Of a stretch of 64,000 nt of DNA, positions 55,551 through 62,991 are shown piece by piece. How positions within the stretch are numbered: position 1 is the stretch's first letter; every line of letters starts with the position of its first letter. Location: the NCBI GenBank assembly GCA_963766005.1, contig CAVXYG010000008.1, positions 186,001-250,000 of the forward strand, in the 5' to 3' direction. The notes beneath the pieces were generated by a model, which saw nothing but the letters and a program-made list of their open reading frames with translations, did not search any database and had not been told where the DNA came from. The translations under genes and the position numbers were made by a program. This stretch comes from CAVXYG01 sp963766005 (GTDB lineage: Bacteria; Actinomycetota; Actinomycetes; S36-B12; GCA-2699445).

Positions 55551-56003
55551 ATGAACCGTGCCTTGATCGGCAAGAAGTACCCGGCGGCCGAGCCCTACCT
55601 GGTGGGACGCGAGGCCGTTCGCGCCTTCGCGACGGCGGTGGGGGAGCGCAGCCCGCTGTGCCACGACGTCGCCGCGGCGCGCAGCGCGGGCTACCGCGAC
55701 GTCGTAGCGCCGCCGACCTTTGCCTTCGTCATCACCATGCGGGCGATGAACGAGGCGATGTTCGACCCCGACCTCGAACTGGACTACGCCATGGCCGTGC
55801 ACGGCGAGCAGCACTTCCGCTACCACCGCCCGATCGTCGCCGGTGATGCCATCACCGTGACGTGCACGCTGGTCGATATCGCAGTGCGCGGCAGCAACGA
55901 GGTGCTGACCACCCGCTCGCAACTCGTCGATGCCGAGGGAGCCCCGGTGGTCACGACGAGCGAGGTCATCCTCACGCGGGGCACCGCGGGGGCAAGGCGG
56001 TGA
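55551..56003 (+). CDS. hadA: MaoC-like dehydratase, HadA-type subunit (N-terminal hotdog)
   Basis: A 150-residue hotdog-fold protein ('LIGKKYPAAEPYLVGREAVRAFA', 'VAPPTFAFVITM', 'GEQHFRYHRPIVAGDAI'). It matches the MaoC_dehydrat_N/HadA type, which binds the acyl chain but lacks the catalytic Asp-His pair, consistent with a heterodimer with the next gene. In mycobacteria hadA and hadB follow rpmG2 in the same order. GTGA overlap with hadB. Confidence 0.85.
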   Translation: MNRALIGKKYPAAEPYLVGREAVRAFATAVGERSPLCHDVAAARSAGYRDVVAPPTFAFVITMRAMNEAMFDPDLELDYAMAVHGEQHFRYHRPIVAGDAITVTCTLVDIAVRGSNEVLTTRSQLVDAEGAPVVTTSEVILTRGTAGARR

Positions 56004-56407
56004 AGGTCGGCGATGCACTCGGCGTGCGGGAGTTCTCGGTGACCCTGCCGGACCTGGTGCGCTACGCCGGTGCCGGCGGCGACTTCAACCCCATCCACTG
56101 GAACCGGCGGGTCGCGCAGTCGGTCGGGCTGCCCGACGTGATCGCGCACGGCATGCTCACGATGGCGCAGGTGGCGCGCTACGTCACCGACTGGGCCGGC
56201 GACCCGACGGCGCTGGAGTCCTTCAACGGCCGGTTCAGCGCCCCCGTGGTCGTGCGGGATGACGGCACGGGTGCCACGGTGGCCGTCGCCGGCAGCATCG
56301 TCGCGATCGGGGAAGGCAGCGTCACGCTGGCCCTGTCCGCAACGTCCGCTGGTGTCGCGGTCTTGCAGGACGCGCAGGCCGTCGTCCGCGCGAACACCGG
56401 CAGCTGA
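56000..56407 (+). CDS. hadB: MaoC-like (R)-hydratase, HadB-type catalytic subunit
   Basis: A 135-residue hotdog protein with the hydratase-2 motif 'YAGAGGDFNPIHWN' (catalytic D and H) and 'DVIAHGMLTMAQVARYV'. With HadA it should form a 3-hydroxyacyl thioester dehydratase. In mycobacteria this complex serves mycolate synthesis; in actinobacteria without mycolates, the role is in general fatty acid metabolism and not well known. GTG start overlapping hadA. Confidence 0.87.
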   Translation: MKVGDALGVREFSVTLPDLVRYAGAGGDFNPIHWNRRVAQSVGLPDVIAHGMLTMAQVARYVTDWAGDPTALESFNGRFSAPVVVRDDGTGATVAVAGSIVAIGEGSVTLALSATSAGVAVLQDAQAVVRANTGS

Positions 56408-56473
56408 GCGCGCAGCACCCCCCGGGAATCGCAGTCTCCTGTCGTTCAGCGGGAGGCGCGGCGCGCTGCACCC

Positions 56474-56479
56474 TAGGCT
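56474..56479 (+). promoter_or_regulatory. Leaderless-type -10 element for murB
   Basis: TAGGCT, identical to the hexamer before menE, ends 7 nt before the murB ATG at 56487. There is no ribosome-binding site between. Confidence 0.55.
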
Positions 56480-56486
56480 GATCTCG

Positions 56487-57509
56487 ATGGACGAGACCCG
56501 ATTGGCCGACTACACCACGCTGCATGTCGGCGGCCCGGCGCGCGAGTTCCGGACCGTCACAGACGAGGCCGGTCTGGTCTCCGCGGTGCGCGACGCCGAC
56601 GCCGCCGGGATCCCCCTGCTGCTGCTCGGCGGCGGCAGCAACCTGCTCATCGCGGACGCGGGCTTCGACGGCCTCGTGCTGAAGATCGATGTGCGAGGGG
56701 TCGACGCGGGCGTCATGTGCGGGGCCGGCCGCGTCGAAGCAGCCGCCGGCGAAGCCTGGGACCCCTTCGTCGCCCGGCTGATCCAGGAGGGGTACGCCGG
56801 TGCGGAGGCGCTATCGGGAATTCCGGGATCGGTCGGCGCGACGCCGATCCAGAACGTCGGGGCCTACGGCCAGGACATCTCCCAGATCCTCGACCGGGTC
56901 CGAGTCCTCGACCGAGCGGACGGCACCGTCATCGACTTCACTGCCGCCGAGTGCGGCTTCGGCTACCGCGACAGCAGGTTCAAGCGGGACCCCGGGCGAT
57001 ACGTGGTCCTCTCGGTGGTGTTCGAGATGCCCCGATCCAAGCATTCCCGGCCGATCCGCTACGGCGAACTCGCGCGCACGGTCAACGTCGGCGTCGGCGA
57101 TCGAGCCGGCCTGCAAGAGGTGCGCGACGCGGTGCTCAACCTGCGGCGCGGCAAGGGCATGGTCATCGATCCGGCGGATCATGACACGTGGAGCGCAGGA
57201 TCGTTCTTCACCAATCCCATCGTTGCGGCGGATCTGGTGCCCGATGATGCGCCAGGCTTCCCGACCGGCGACGGCCGCCTGAAGGTCTCTGCCGCCTGGC
57301 TGATCGAGCATTCCGGCTTCGGGAAGGGCTTCGGCGATGGTGCGGCTCGCATCTCGACCAAGCACTCGCTGGCCCTGACCAACCGGGGCGGGGCCACAGC
57401 GGCCGACGTGCTCGCGCTGGCCCGGCAGGTCCGCGACGGAGTCCGAGAGAGTACGGGCATCACGCTGGTTCCGGAACCGGTCCTCGTGGGCTGCAGCCTG
57501 GACGGGTGA
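56487..57509 (+). CDS. murB: UDP-N-acetylenolpyruvoylglucosamine reductase
   Basis: A 340-residue FAD enzyme that reduces UDP-GlcNAc-enolpyruvate to UDP-MurNAc for peptidoglycan. FAD segments 'LLLGGGSNLLIAD' and 'SGIPGSVGATPIQNVGAYGQ', 'FGYRDSRFK', the catalytic serine in 'SAGSFFTNP' and the C-terminal 'HSLALTNRG' are present. A 30-50-residue insert around 'VFEMPRSKHSRPIRYGEL' fits the type I form. The ATG at 56487, 7 nt after TAGGCT, is preferred over the longer frame. The same gene lies between hadB-like genes and aspC in Streptomyces. Confidence 0.96.
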   Translation: MDETRLADYTTLHVGGPAREFRTVTDEAGLVSAVRDADAAGIPLLLLGGGSNLLIADAGFDGLVLKIDVRGVDAGVMCGAGRVEAAAGEAWDPFVARLIQEGYAGAEALSGIPGSVGATPIQNVGAYGQDISQILDRVRVLDRADGTVIDFTAAECGFGYRDSRFKRDPGRYVVLSVVFEMPRSKHSRPIRYGELARTVNVGVGDRAGLQEVRDAVLNLRRGKGMVIDPADHDTWSAGSFFTNPIVAADLVPDDAPGFPTGDGRLKVSAAWLIEHSGFGKGFGDGAARISTKHSLALTNRGGATAADVLALARQVRDGVRESTGITLVPEPVLVGCSLDG

Positions 57510-57622
57510 GGCGGCCGCACAGACCGAGGGCGCGAGCTCCGTCCGCGCTCATTGCGGGAACATCGGTCGCGGCTCGCGCCCCGGCGGCGCGTACCGGCGC
57601 GCGGTAGGCCCAAGGTGGCTCC

Positions 57623-58432
57623 GTGAGCATCGCTGCTGATGTCGTCGACCGCACGCTGGTCGTCACGATCGACCGCCCGCACCGGCGCAACGCGGTGGAC
57701 CGGGCGACGGCCGAAGCGCTCTCCGACGCGTTCGCCGGCCTCGACGCCGATGACCGTTGCGGCGTCGCCGTCCTCACCGGTGCCGACGGCACGCTCTGCT
57801 CCGGCGCCGATCTCGTGGCGATCGCCGAGGGCGACCCCAACGAGGTGTCCGCGCCGTCGCAGATGGTGGGCAGTCGCGCCCCGATGGGTCCGACCCGACT
57901 GGCCCTGGCGAAGCCCGTCATCGCCGCTGTGGAGGGCCACGCCGTGGCAGGCGGTCTGGAACTGGCGCTGTGGTGCGACCGGCGCGTCGCCGCCGCCGAC
58001 GCCGTGTTCGGCGTCTTCAGCCGCCGCTGGGGCGTGCCGCTCATCGACGGGGGGTCGGTGCGCTGCGGCTTATCGGGCACGGGTGGGCCGTGGACCTCAT
58101 GCTGACCGGACGCCCCGTCGACGCACGGGGAGGCCCGGCAGATCGGATTGGTGCATCGCGTGGTCGAGCCGGCAACAGCCCTGTCAGCCGCACTGGAGCT
58201 CGCGCGGACGATCGCTGCGTTCCCCCAGACGTGCCTGCGCCAGGATCTGGCCGCGGCCAGGGAGGGGCGGGCCCTGCAGTTCGACGTCTCCCGGTACCGG
58301 GAGACCACCGGTGGCCGCGCAGTGCTGGAGTCGGGGGAGGCCGCTGCCGGGGCGCGCCGATTCGCCGGAGGCGCCGGTCGACACGGAGCCCAGCGTGAGG
58401 TGGATCCTGTCGGCGAGGCAGGCCGCCGTTGA
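57623..58432 (+). pseudogene. Enoyl-CoA hydratase/isomerase family gene with two compensating frameshifts
   Basis: A crotonase-family gene from GTG 57623. The first frame has 'RPHRRNAVDRATAEAL', 'CSGADL' and 'GHAVAGGLELALWCDRRVA' and stops at 58105. After 'GGSVR' (about 58061-58064) one base is missing; the next frame reads 'LIGHGWAVDLMLTGRPVDAR' for about 65 nt. Then one extra G in the run at 58127-58130 returns to the first frame: 'QIGLVHRVVEPATAL' to the stop at 58432. Repaired, it gives about 269 residues, a normal EchA length. As it stands only a 160-residue fragment is made. Opposite indels so close together, one in a G run, suggest sequencing errors; true decay is possible. Substrate unknown. 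Confidence 0.78.
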
Positions 58433-58472
58433 GCGCACATGCCCCCGGCGCAGCGGGGGAGGACGCGCCGCG

Positions 58473-59681
58473 CTACTCGGCCTCGTGCAGCAGGGACGCG
58501 ATGCGCTCCACTCCTTCAACGAGATCGTCGTCGCCGAGCGCATAGGACAGGCGCAAGTAGCCGGGTGTCCCGAACGCCTCCCCGGGGACGACCGCCACCT
58601 CGACCTCGTCGAGGATCAGCGCCGCCAGGTCGCCAGACGACTGCGGGACCAGGCCCCGGATCGACCTGCCCAGGACGTCCTTCACCGAGGGGTAGGCGTA
58701 GAAGGCGCCCTCGGGCTCCGGGCAGGACACACCCGGAATCGCGTTCAAGAGGTCCGTCATGGTCCGTCGGCGCCGGTCGAAGGCCTCGCGCATCATCGAG
58801 ACCGCGGTGAGATCGCCGCTGACCGCGGCCAGCGCCGCCCGCTGCGCCACGTTGCACACGTTGCTCGTGGCGTGGGACTGCAGGTTCCCGGCGGCCTTGA
58901 CGACGTCGGTGGGACCGATGAGCCAGCCCACGCGCCAGCCCGTCATCGCGTACGTCTTGGCGACGCCGTTGACCACGACGCAGCGGTCGGCCAGCGCCGG
59001 GACCAGTGCGGGCATCGACGCGAACTCGGCATCGCCGTAGACCAGGTGCTCGTAGATCTCGTCAGTGATGACCCAGAGCCCCCGCTCGACCGCCCACTGC
59101 CCGATCGCCTCCACCTCTGCCGGGGAGTACACGGCCCCGGTCGGGTTCGAGGGTGAGACGAACATGAGCAGTTTGGTGCGGTCGGTGACGTACTCGTCGA
59201 GTTGCGCCGGGGACGTCCGGTAGCCGGTGGTCTCGTCGGTCGGCACGATGACCGGCGACCCGCCGGCCAGCGCGATTGCCTCCGGGTAGGTGGTCCAGTA
59301 CGGCGAGGGCAGGAGCACCTCGTCGCCCGGGTCGAGCAGTGTCGCGCAGGCGTTGTAGATCGCCTGCTTGCCGCCGTTGGTGATGAGCACTCGGCCCGGG
59401 GAGACCTCTAGCCCGGAGTCGCGCAGGGTCTTCTCGGCCACCGCCTCCCGCAGCGAGGGCAGCCCCGCCGCCGGGGAGTAGCGGTGCATGGCAGGTTCGG
59501 AGCACGCCGCGATCGCCGCGTCGACGATGTACTGCGGCGTGGGGAAGTCCGGCTCGCCTGCGCCGAAGCCGATCACGGGGCGGCCGGCGGACTTCAGGGC
59601 CTTGGCCTTGGCGTCCACCGCCAAGGTGGCGGATTCAGCAATGGAACCGATGCGGCGCGAGATCCTGGCAGTGGTCGTCAT
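58473..59681 (-). CDS. aspC: Aspartate aminotransferase (class I PLP aminotransferase)
   Basis: About 402 residues. 'GAGEPDFPTP', 'PSPYWTTYPE', 'VSPSNPTGAVYS' (PLP/carboxylate binding), 'ITDEIYEHLVYG' and the PLP lysine in 'VNGVAKTYAMTGWRVGW' match the Ib aspartate aminotransferase group. The C-terminal arginine is in 'YLRLSYAL'. The start is taken at ATG 59681, 7 nt after CACAAT; an ATG at 59690 would add three residues. aspC before tRNA-Trp-secE is conserved in Streptomyces. Confidence 0.92.
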   Translation of the reverse strand: MTTTARISRRIGSIAESATLAVDAKAKALKSAGRPVIGFGAGEPDFPTPQYIVDAAIAACSEPAMHRYSPAAGLPSLREAVAEKTLRDSGLEVSPGRVLITNGGKQAIYNACATLLDPGDEVLLPSPYWTTYPEAIALAGGSPVIVPTDETTGYRTSPAQLDEYVTDRTKLLMFVSPSNPTGAVYSPAEVEAIGQWAVERGLWVITDEIYEHLVYGDAEFASMPALVPALADRCVVVNGVAKTYAMTGWRVGWLIGPTDVVKAAGNLQSHATSNVCNVAQRAALAAVSGDLTAVSMMREAFDRRRRTMTDLLNAIPGVSCPEPEGAFYAYPSVKDVLGRSIRGLVPQSSGDLAALILDEVEVAVVPGEAFGTPGYLRLSYALGDDDLVEGVERIASLLHEAE

Positions 59682-59735
59682 GCTGCACATTGTGGCAAAG
59701 CGCGCGGCTCCCCGTGCGTGCCGTGCCGAGGGGGA

Positions 59736-59766
59736 TTGGACCGCCGTCGCCGGATTCCCCTACACT
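59736..59766 (+). promoter_or_regulatory. Promoter for tRNA-Trp / secE-nusG
   Basis: TTGGAC (59736-59741) and TACACT (59761-59766) with a 19-nt spacer. The -35 hexamer is identical to that of the rplJL promoter. Transcription would begin about 70 nt before tRNA-Trp. Confidence 0.5.
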
Positions 59767-59842
59767 GGCGCGAAGGTATCGGTTGCTTCGCCGTGCTCTC
59801 AGATGGGTCACTCCTTCTGGACGCAGGTGCGCCGCCGCTCCT

Positions 59843-59915
59843 AGGGTCGTAGCTCAATTGGTAGAGCACCGGTCTCCAAAACCGGCGGTTGGGGGTTCAA
59901 GTCCCTCCGGCCCTG
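59843..59915 (+). tRNA. tRNA-Trp (CCA)
   Basis: A 73-nt tRNA with acceptor stem AGGGTCG/CGGCCCT, D arm GCTCAATTGGTAGAGC, anticodon loop CTCCAAA in a CCGGT/ACCGG stem, T loop TTCAAGT. CCA not encoded. Placed before secE, as usual in bacteria of this phylum. Confidence 0.97.
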
Positions 59916-60007
59916 CGCGTCTCGGCGCCGCGAACAGCGGGTGCTGAGACGGTCCGTCGCGTTGCATTGCGGCGGGACGGCATGAATTCGAGCGAGGCGG
60001 AGGATAC

Positions 60008-60274
60008 GTGAGCGATACCAGTACGCACTCCTCGGGTTCCTCCGGGTCGGGCAAGGGTCCGTCGAAGAAGGACCAGCCCGGTATCTTCGCCCGGATCTCG
60101 CTGTTCATCCGCGAGGTGATCGCGGAACTGCGCAAGGTCATTTGGCCGACCCGCAAGGAACTGGTCACCTACACGGCCGTCGTGATCGTGTTCGTGTTGG
60201 TCATGGCGGGCATCGTGCAACTCTTTGACTTCCTGTTCTCGCAGGGGGTACTCGCCGTGTTCGGCAGCGACTAG
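60008..60274 (+). CDS. secE: Preprotein translocase subunit SecE
   Basis: An 88-residue single-helix SecE. A Ser/Gly/Lys-rich N-terminal tail precedes the conserved amphipathic segment 'FIREVIAELRKVIWPTRKEL' and one membrane helix ('YTAVVIVFVLVMAGIVQL'). GTG start at 60008 after GGAGGAT. It clamps SecY in the protein-export channel. Confidence 0.96.
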   Translation: MSDTSTHSSGSSGSGKGPSKKDQPGIFARISLFIREVIAELRKVIWPTRKELVTYTAVVIVFVLVMAGIVQLFDFLFSQGVLAVFGSD

Positions 60275-60313
60275 CAGTCGGCCACCCGCAGGAACGTAAG
60301 GACTGGATTCACT

Positions 60314-61135
60314 GTGTCTGACGAGACGCTGACGCCGGAGCCCCAGGGGCCCGTGGCCTCGGTCGACGACGCCCCGACCGACGCTGCCGCGCCGGCCGAC
60401 GAGGAGTCGCCCAGCGAGGTGGATGCCGCGCCGGCCGTTCCCGACGAGGAGTCGCCCAGCGAGGCGGATGCCGCGCCGGCCGTTCCCGACGAGGAGTCGC
60501 CCAGCGAGGCGGATGCCGCGCCGGCCGATCCCAACGAGGAGCTGCTCGAGGCGCTGCAGGTCGCGCTCGGCGAGTGGTACGTCGTGCACTCCTATGCCGG
60601 CTACGAGCGCCGCGTGAAGCAGAACATCGAGGTCGCGCGGCGCAACCAGGACCTCGAGGACGAGATCTTCCAGGTCGAGGTACCTATGGAGACCGTCTGG
60701 GAGATCAAGAAGGGCGAGCGCAAGCGGGTCGAGCGGGTCAAGCTGCCCGGCTATGTCCTCGTGCGGATGGAGCACTCGGCGCAGTCCTGGACCGCCATCC
60801 GCAACACGCCTGGCGTCACCGGCTTCGTTGGCCACGGGGGTGATCCGATCCCGCTGAGCGTGCCCGAAGTCTTCGACATGCTCAAAGGTCCGGACCGCCC
60901 CGCGGACCGCAAGGCTGCCGAGGAGGAGTCGGTCGGCGGCGCCCCCGCGAAGCGAATCGAGGTGTCGGAGTACAGCGTCGGCGATGTCGTCACGGTCGTC
61001 GACGGCCCGTTCGAGTCGCTCCAGGCCACGATCTCCGAGGTCAACCCCGAGGCGCAGCGCATCACCGCCATGGTCGAGCTCTTCGGGCGCGACACACCGG
61101 TCGAGCTGCGCTTTGACCAGATCACGGCCATCTGA
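60314..61135 (+). CDS. nusG: Transcription termination/antitermination protein NusG
   Basis: A 273-residue protein. The NGN domain (about residues 85-190) begins 'EWYVVHSYAGYERRVKQNIE' and has 'LPGYVLVRM' and 'TPGVTGFVG'. The KOW domain (about 215-273) reads 'SVGDVVTVVDGPFESL' and ends 'ELRFDQITAI'. The first about 78 residues are an acidic, proline-containing extension formed largely by three tandem 15-residue units (see repeat feature). Such acidic N-terminal tails occur in other actinobacterial NusG proteins; the perfect tandem structure is unusual. GTG start at 60314 after GTAAGGA. Confidence 0.95.
   Translation: MSDETLTPEPQGPVASVDDAPTDAAAPADEESPSEVDAAPAVPDEESPSEADAAPAVPDEESPSEADAAPADPNEELLEALQVALGEWYVVHSYAGYERRVKQNIEVARRNQDLEDEIFQVEVPMETVWEIKKGERKRVERVKLPGYVLVRMEHSAQSWTAIRNTPGVTGFVGHGGDPIPLSVPEVFDMLKGPDRPADRKAAEEESVGGAPAKRIEVSEYSVGDVVTVVDGPFESLQATISEVNPEAQRITAMVELFGRDTPVELRFDQITAI
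60398..60532 (+). repeat. Three tandem 45-bp repeats inside nusG
   Basis: Units at 60398-60442, 60443-60487 and 60488-60532. Each encodes D-E-E-S-P-S-E-A/V-D-A-A-P-A-V/D-P. Copies 1 and 2 differ at one base (GTG/GCG codon), copies 2 and 3 at one base (GTT/GAT). The near identity at DNA level shows recent duplication, so the copy number may vary between strains. Confidence 0.95.
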
Positions 61136-61180
61136 GCCGGTTCATCACCCACCAGCAAGCAGTAAGGACGCAACACCGCC

Positions 61181-61621
61181 ATGGCAGCACCGAAGAAGCG
61201 CCGGAAGGTCACCGGCTACATCAAGTTGCAGATCCAGGCCGGCAAGGCCAACCCGGCGCCGCCGGTCGGCCCCGCGTTGGGCCAGCACGGCGTCAACATC
61301 ATGGAGTTCTGCAAGGCCTACAACGCCGCGACCGAGTCGCAGCGCGGGGAGGTCGTGCCGGTCGAGATCACGGTCTACGACGACCGCTCGTTCGACTTCG
61401 TCCTGAAGACCCCGCCGGCCGCGAAACTCATCCTCAAGGCGGCAGGGATCAGCAAGGGCGCGAGCAACCCGCTGACGGACAAGGCCGGGACCATCTCCCG
61501 CGACCAGGTCCGCGAGATCGCCGAGAAGAAGATGCCGGACCTCAACGCCAACGACATCGACGCGGCGATGAAGATCATCGAAGGCACCGCCCGTCAGATG
61601 GGCGTGGCCGTCAAGGGCTGA
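61181..61621 (+). CDS. rplK: 50S ribosomal protein L11
   Basis: A 146-residue protein, starting 'KKVTGYIKLQI'-like and containing 'PPVGPALGQHGVNIMEFCKA' and 'KTPPAAKLILKAAG'. It binds the GTPase-centre rRNA. Normal length and complete. Preceded by AGTAAGGA and followed by rplA after 85 nt. Confidence 0.97.
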   Translation: MAAPKKRRKVTGYIKLQIQAGKANPAPPVGPALGQHGVNIMEFCKAYNAATESQRGEVVPVEITVYDDRSFDFVLKTPPAAKLILKAAGISKGASNPLTDKAGTISRDQVREIAEKKMPDLNANDIDAAMKIIEGTARQMGVAVKG

Positions 61622-61706
61622 TCAGCCGACACCGGGGACTTCCGGTCCCGCGTGGCAGGGCGAGCGCTCGCCCGCTGACCACATACTGCAGACAAGGAGC
61701 AGTCAG

Positions 61707-62393
61707 ATGAAGCGCAGCAAGAACTACCGGGCCAGCGAGGCACTGATCGAGCCCGGCATCCAGTACGGCGCCGCCGAGGCCGTTGCCCTGGCGAAGCAGA
61801 CGGGCAAGGCGAAGTTCGACGCCACCGTCGAGGTGTCCCTGCGGCTCGGGGTCGACCCTCGCAAGGCCGACCAGATGGTCCGTGGCACCGTCAACCTGCC
61901 GCACGGGACCGGGAAGACGGCTCGCGTCGTGGTGTTCGCCACCGGGCCCGCAGCGGAAGCTGCCCTCGCGGCCGGCGCCGACGAGGTGGGCAGCGATGAT
62001 CTCGTGGCCAAGATCCAAGGCGGTTGGACCGATTTCGACGCCGCCGTGGCCACCCCGGACCAGATGGGCAAGGTCGGGCGGCTGGGCAAGGTGCTGGGCC
62101 CCCGCGGCCTGATGCCGAACCCGAAGACGGGCACCGTGACGATGGACGTCGCCAAGGCGGTCTCCGACATCAAGGGCGGCAAGATCGAGTTCCGCGTCGA
62201 CAAGCACTCCAACCTCCACTTCATCGTCGGCAAGGTCTCCTTCCCCGACGAGGCGCTGGTGGAGAACTACAACGCGGCCATGGACGAGGTCATGCGGTTG
62301 AAGCCCTCCGCCGCGAAGGGCCGCTATGTCCGCAAGGCCACGATGTCGACGACCATGGGTCCCGGTATTCCGCTGGACACCGCTGGGAAGTAG
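61707..62393 (+). CDS. rplA: 50S ribosomal protein L1
   Basis: A 228-residue L1 protein: 'KFDATVEVSLRLGVDPRKAD', 'GPRGLMPNPKTGTVT' and 'FRVDKHSNLHFIVGK' are conserved. L1 also acts as translational repressor of its own operon in many bacteria. AAGGAG upstream of the ATG. It ends the nusG-rplK-rplA group; a long untranslated stretch follows. Confidence 0.97.
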   Translation: MKRSKNYRASEALIEPGIQYGAAEAVALAKQTGKAKFDATVEVSLRLGVDPRKADQMVRGTVNLPHGTGKTARVVVFATGPAAEAALAAGADEVGSDDLVAKIQGGWTDFDAAVATPDQMGKVGRLGKVLGPRGLMPNPKTGTVTMDVAKAVSDIKGGKIEFRVDKHSNLHFIVGKVSFPDEALVENYNAAMDEVMRLKPSAAKGRYVRKATMSTTMGPGIPLDTAGK

Positions 62394-62411
62394 CACGCTC
62401 AGGCATTCGCG

Positions 62412-62444
62412 GCGCGGGACTCGATCGCAGGATCGGTCCCGCGC
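62412..62444 (+). terminator. Hairpin terminator of the secE-rplA transcript
   Basis: A stem of 9 bp (GCGCGGGAC/GTCCCGCGC), a bulged T, then 5 bp (CGATC/GATCG) with loop GCAG, 18 nt after the rplA stop. No T-run follows. Confidence 0.55.
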
Positions 62445-62474
62445 TGTGCTGGTTCATGGGGGCCGTCGCGCACC

Positions 62475-62504
62475 TGCACCGGCTGCGTCGCTGCAGCCGG
62501 TGCA
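62475..62504 (+). terminator. Second strong hairpin after rplA
   Basis: A perfect 12-bp stem (TGCACCGGCTGC with its complement) and a 6-nt loop GTCGCT, 30 nt after the first hairpin. It probably backs up termination; a processing site is an alternative. Confidence 0.5.
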
Positions 62505-62792
62505 CGAGTCTTGGTCCGCTGCCCGTGGAGCAGTCCGGCCGGGTGGTCCGCAGCCAAGCGGACTGCCGCCTCGATGCGGTAGCAGCGACAGTCGGGGCGG
62601 TCGGGTGCAGGTGTCGCGGTCCCGACACCGCCCCGGCACCAGCCCGCCCGGCCGCGAACGACCGCTCCGGCGGCAGGAGCGCACGGTTGGGCGAGTCGTG
62701 GCCCGGCGCGGGACGCGGCCACGCAGCCGCGCCCGCGACCTGAACAGCAGCGGTCGCATCGCGGCACGTCGGCTGAGGGAATGCAGGCCGAT

Positions 62793-62822
62793 TTGGACCC
62801 TGCGTGCCCGGGCATCTACGAT
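62793..62822 (+). promoter_or_regulatory. Promoter of rplJ-rplL
   Basis: TTGGAC (62793-62798), 18-nt spacer, TACGAT (62817-62822). This is the best-formed promoter in the window. Transcription from about 62829 would give a leader of about 160 nt. Confidence 0.65.
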
Positions 62823-62828
62823 GGCGTT

Positions 62829-62948
62829 GCCGAAGACCGCCGGTGTCGCGAGAGCGACATAAGCCCGACCGGGCGCCTGCGCAGGTGTGTGAGAGTGGTC
62901 CGCTGGGTACCAGCGGCAAGCCTCAGCGCGCCGGCGCTGGGGCTTTTT
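62829..62948 (+). promoter_or_regulatory. L10-type ribosomal leader with attenuator hairpin
   Basis: The leader contains 'GAAGACCGCCGGTG' and, further on, 'GACCGGGCGCCTGCGCAGGTG', the layout of the L10 (rplJL) leader, where the L10-L12 complex binds to repress its own operon. It ends in a 10-bp G/C-rich hairpin (62920-62929 with 62934-62943, one G-U pair, loop GCCG) followed by TTTTT (62944-62948). This looks like an intrinsic terminator, so control may act by transcription attenuation as well as translation. Confidence 0.75.
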
Positions 62949-62991
62949 GTCGTTGGGCCGTCGGTCCCACCGAGTCCAAGGAAGGACAGTT

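Larger units (their letters stand above)
62394..62991. other. Long intergenic region between rplA and rplJ
   Basis: 598 nt without a gene. The left part (to about 62640) contains two strong hairpins and a third weaker one (GGGGCGGT 62594-62601 / ACCGCCCC 62627-62634). Nothing recognisable lies in about 62640-62790. The right part is the rplJL promoter and L10 leader. Open frames here have no codon bias. Confidence 0.7.
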
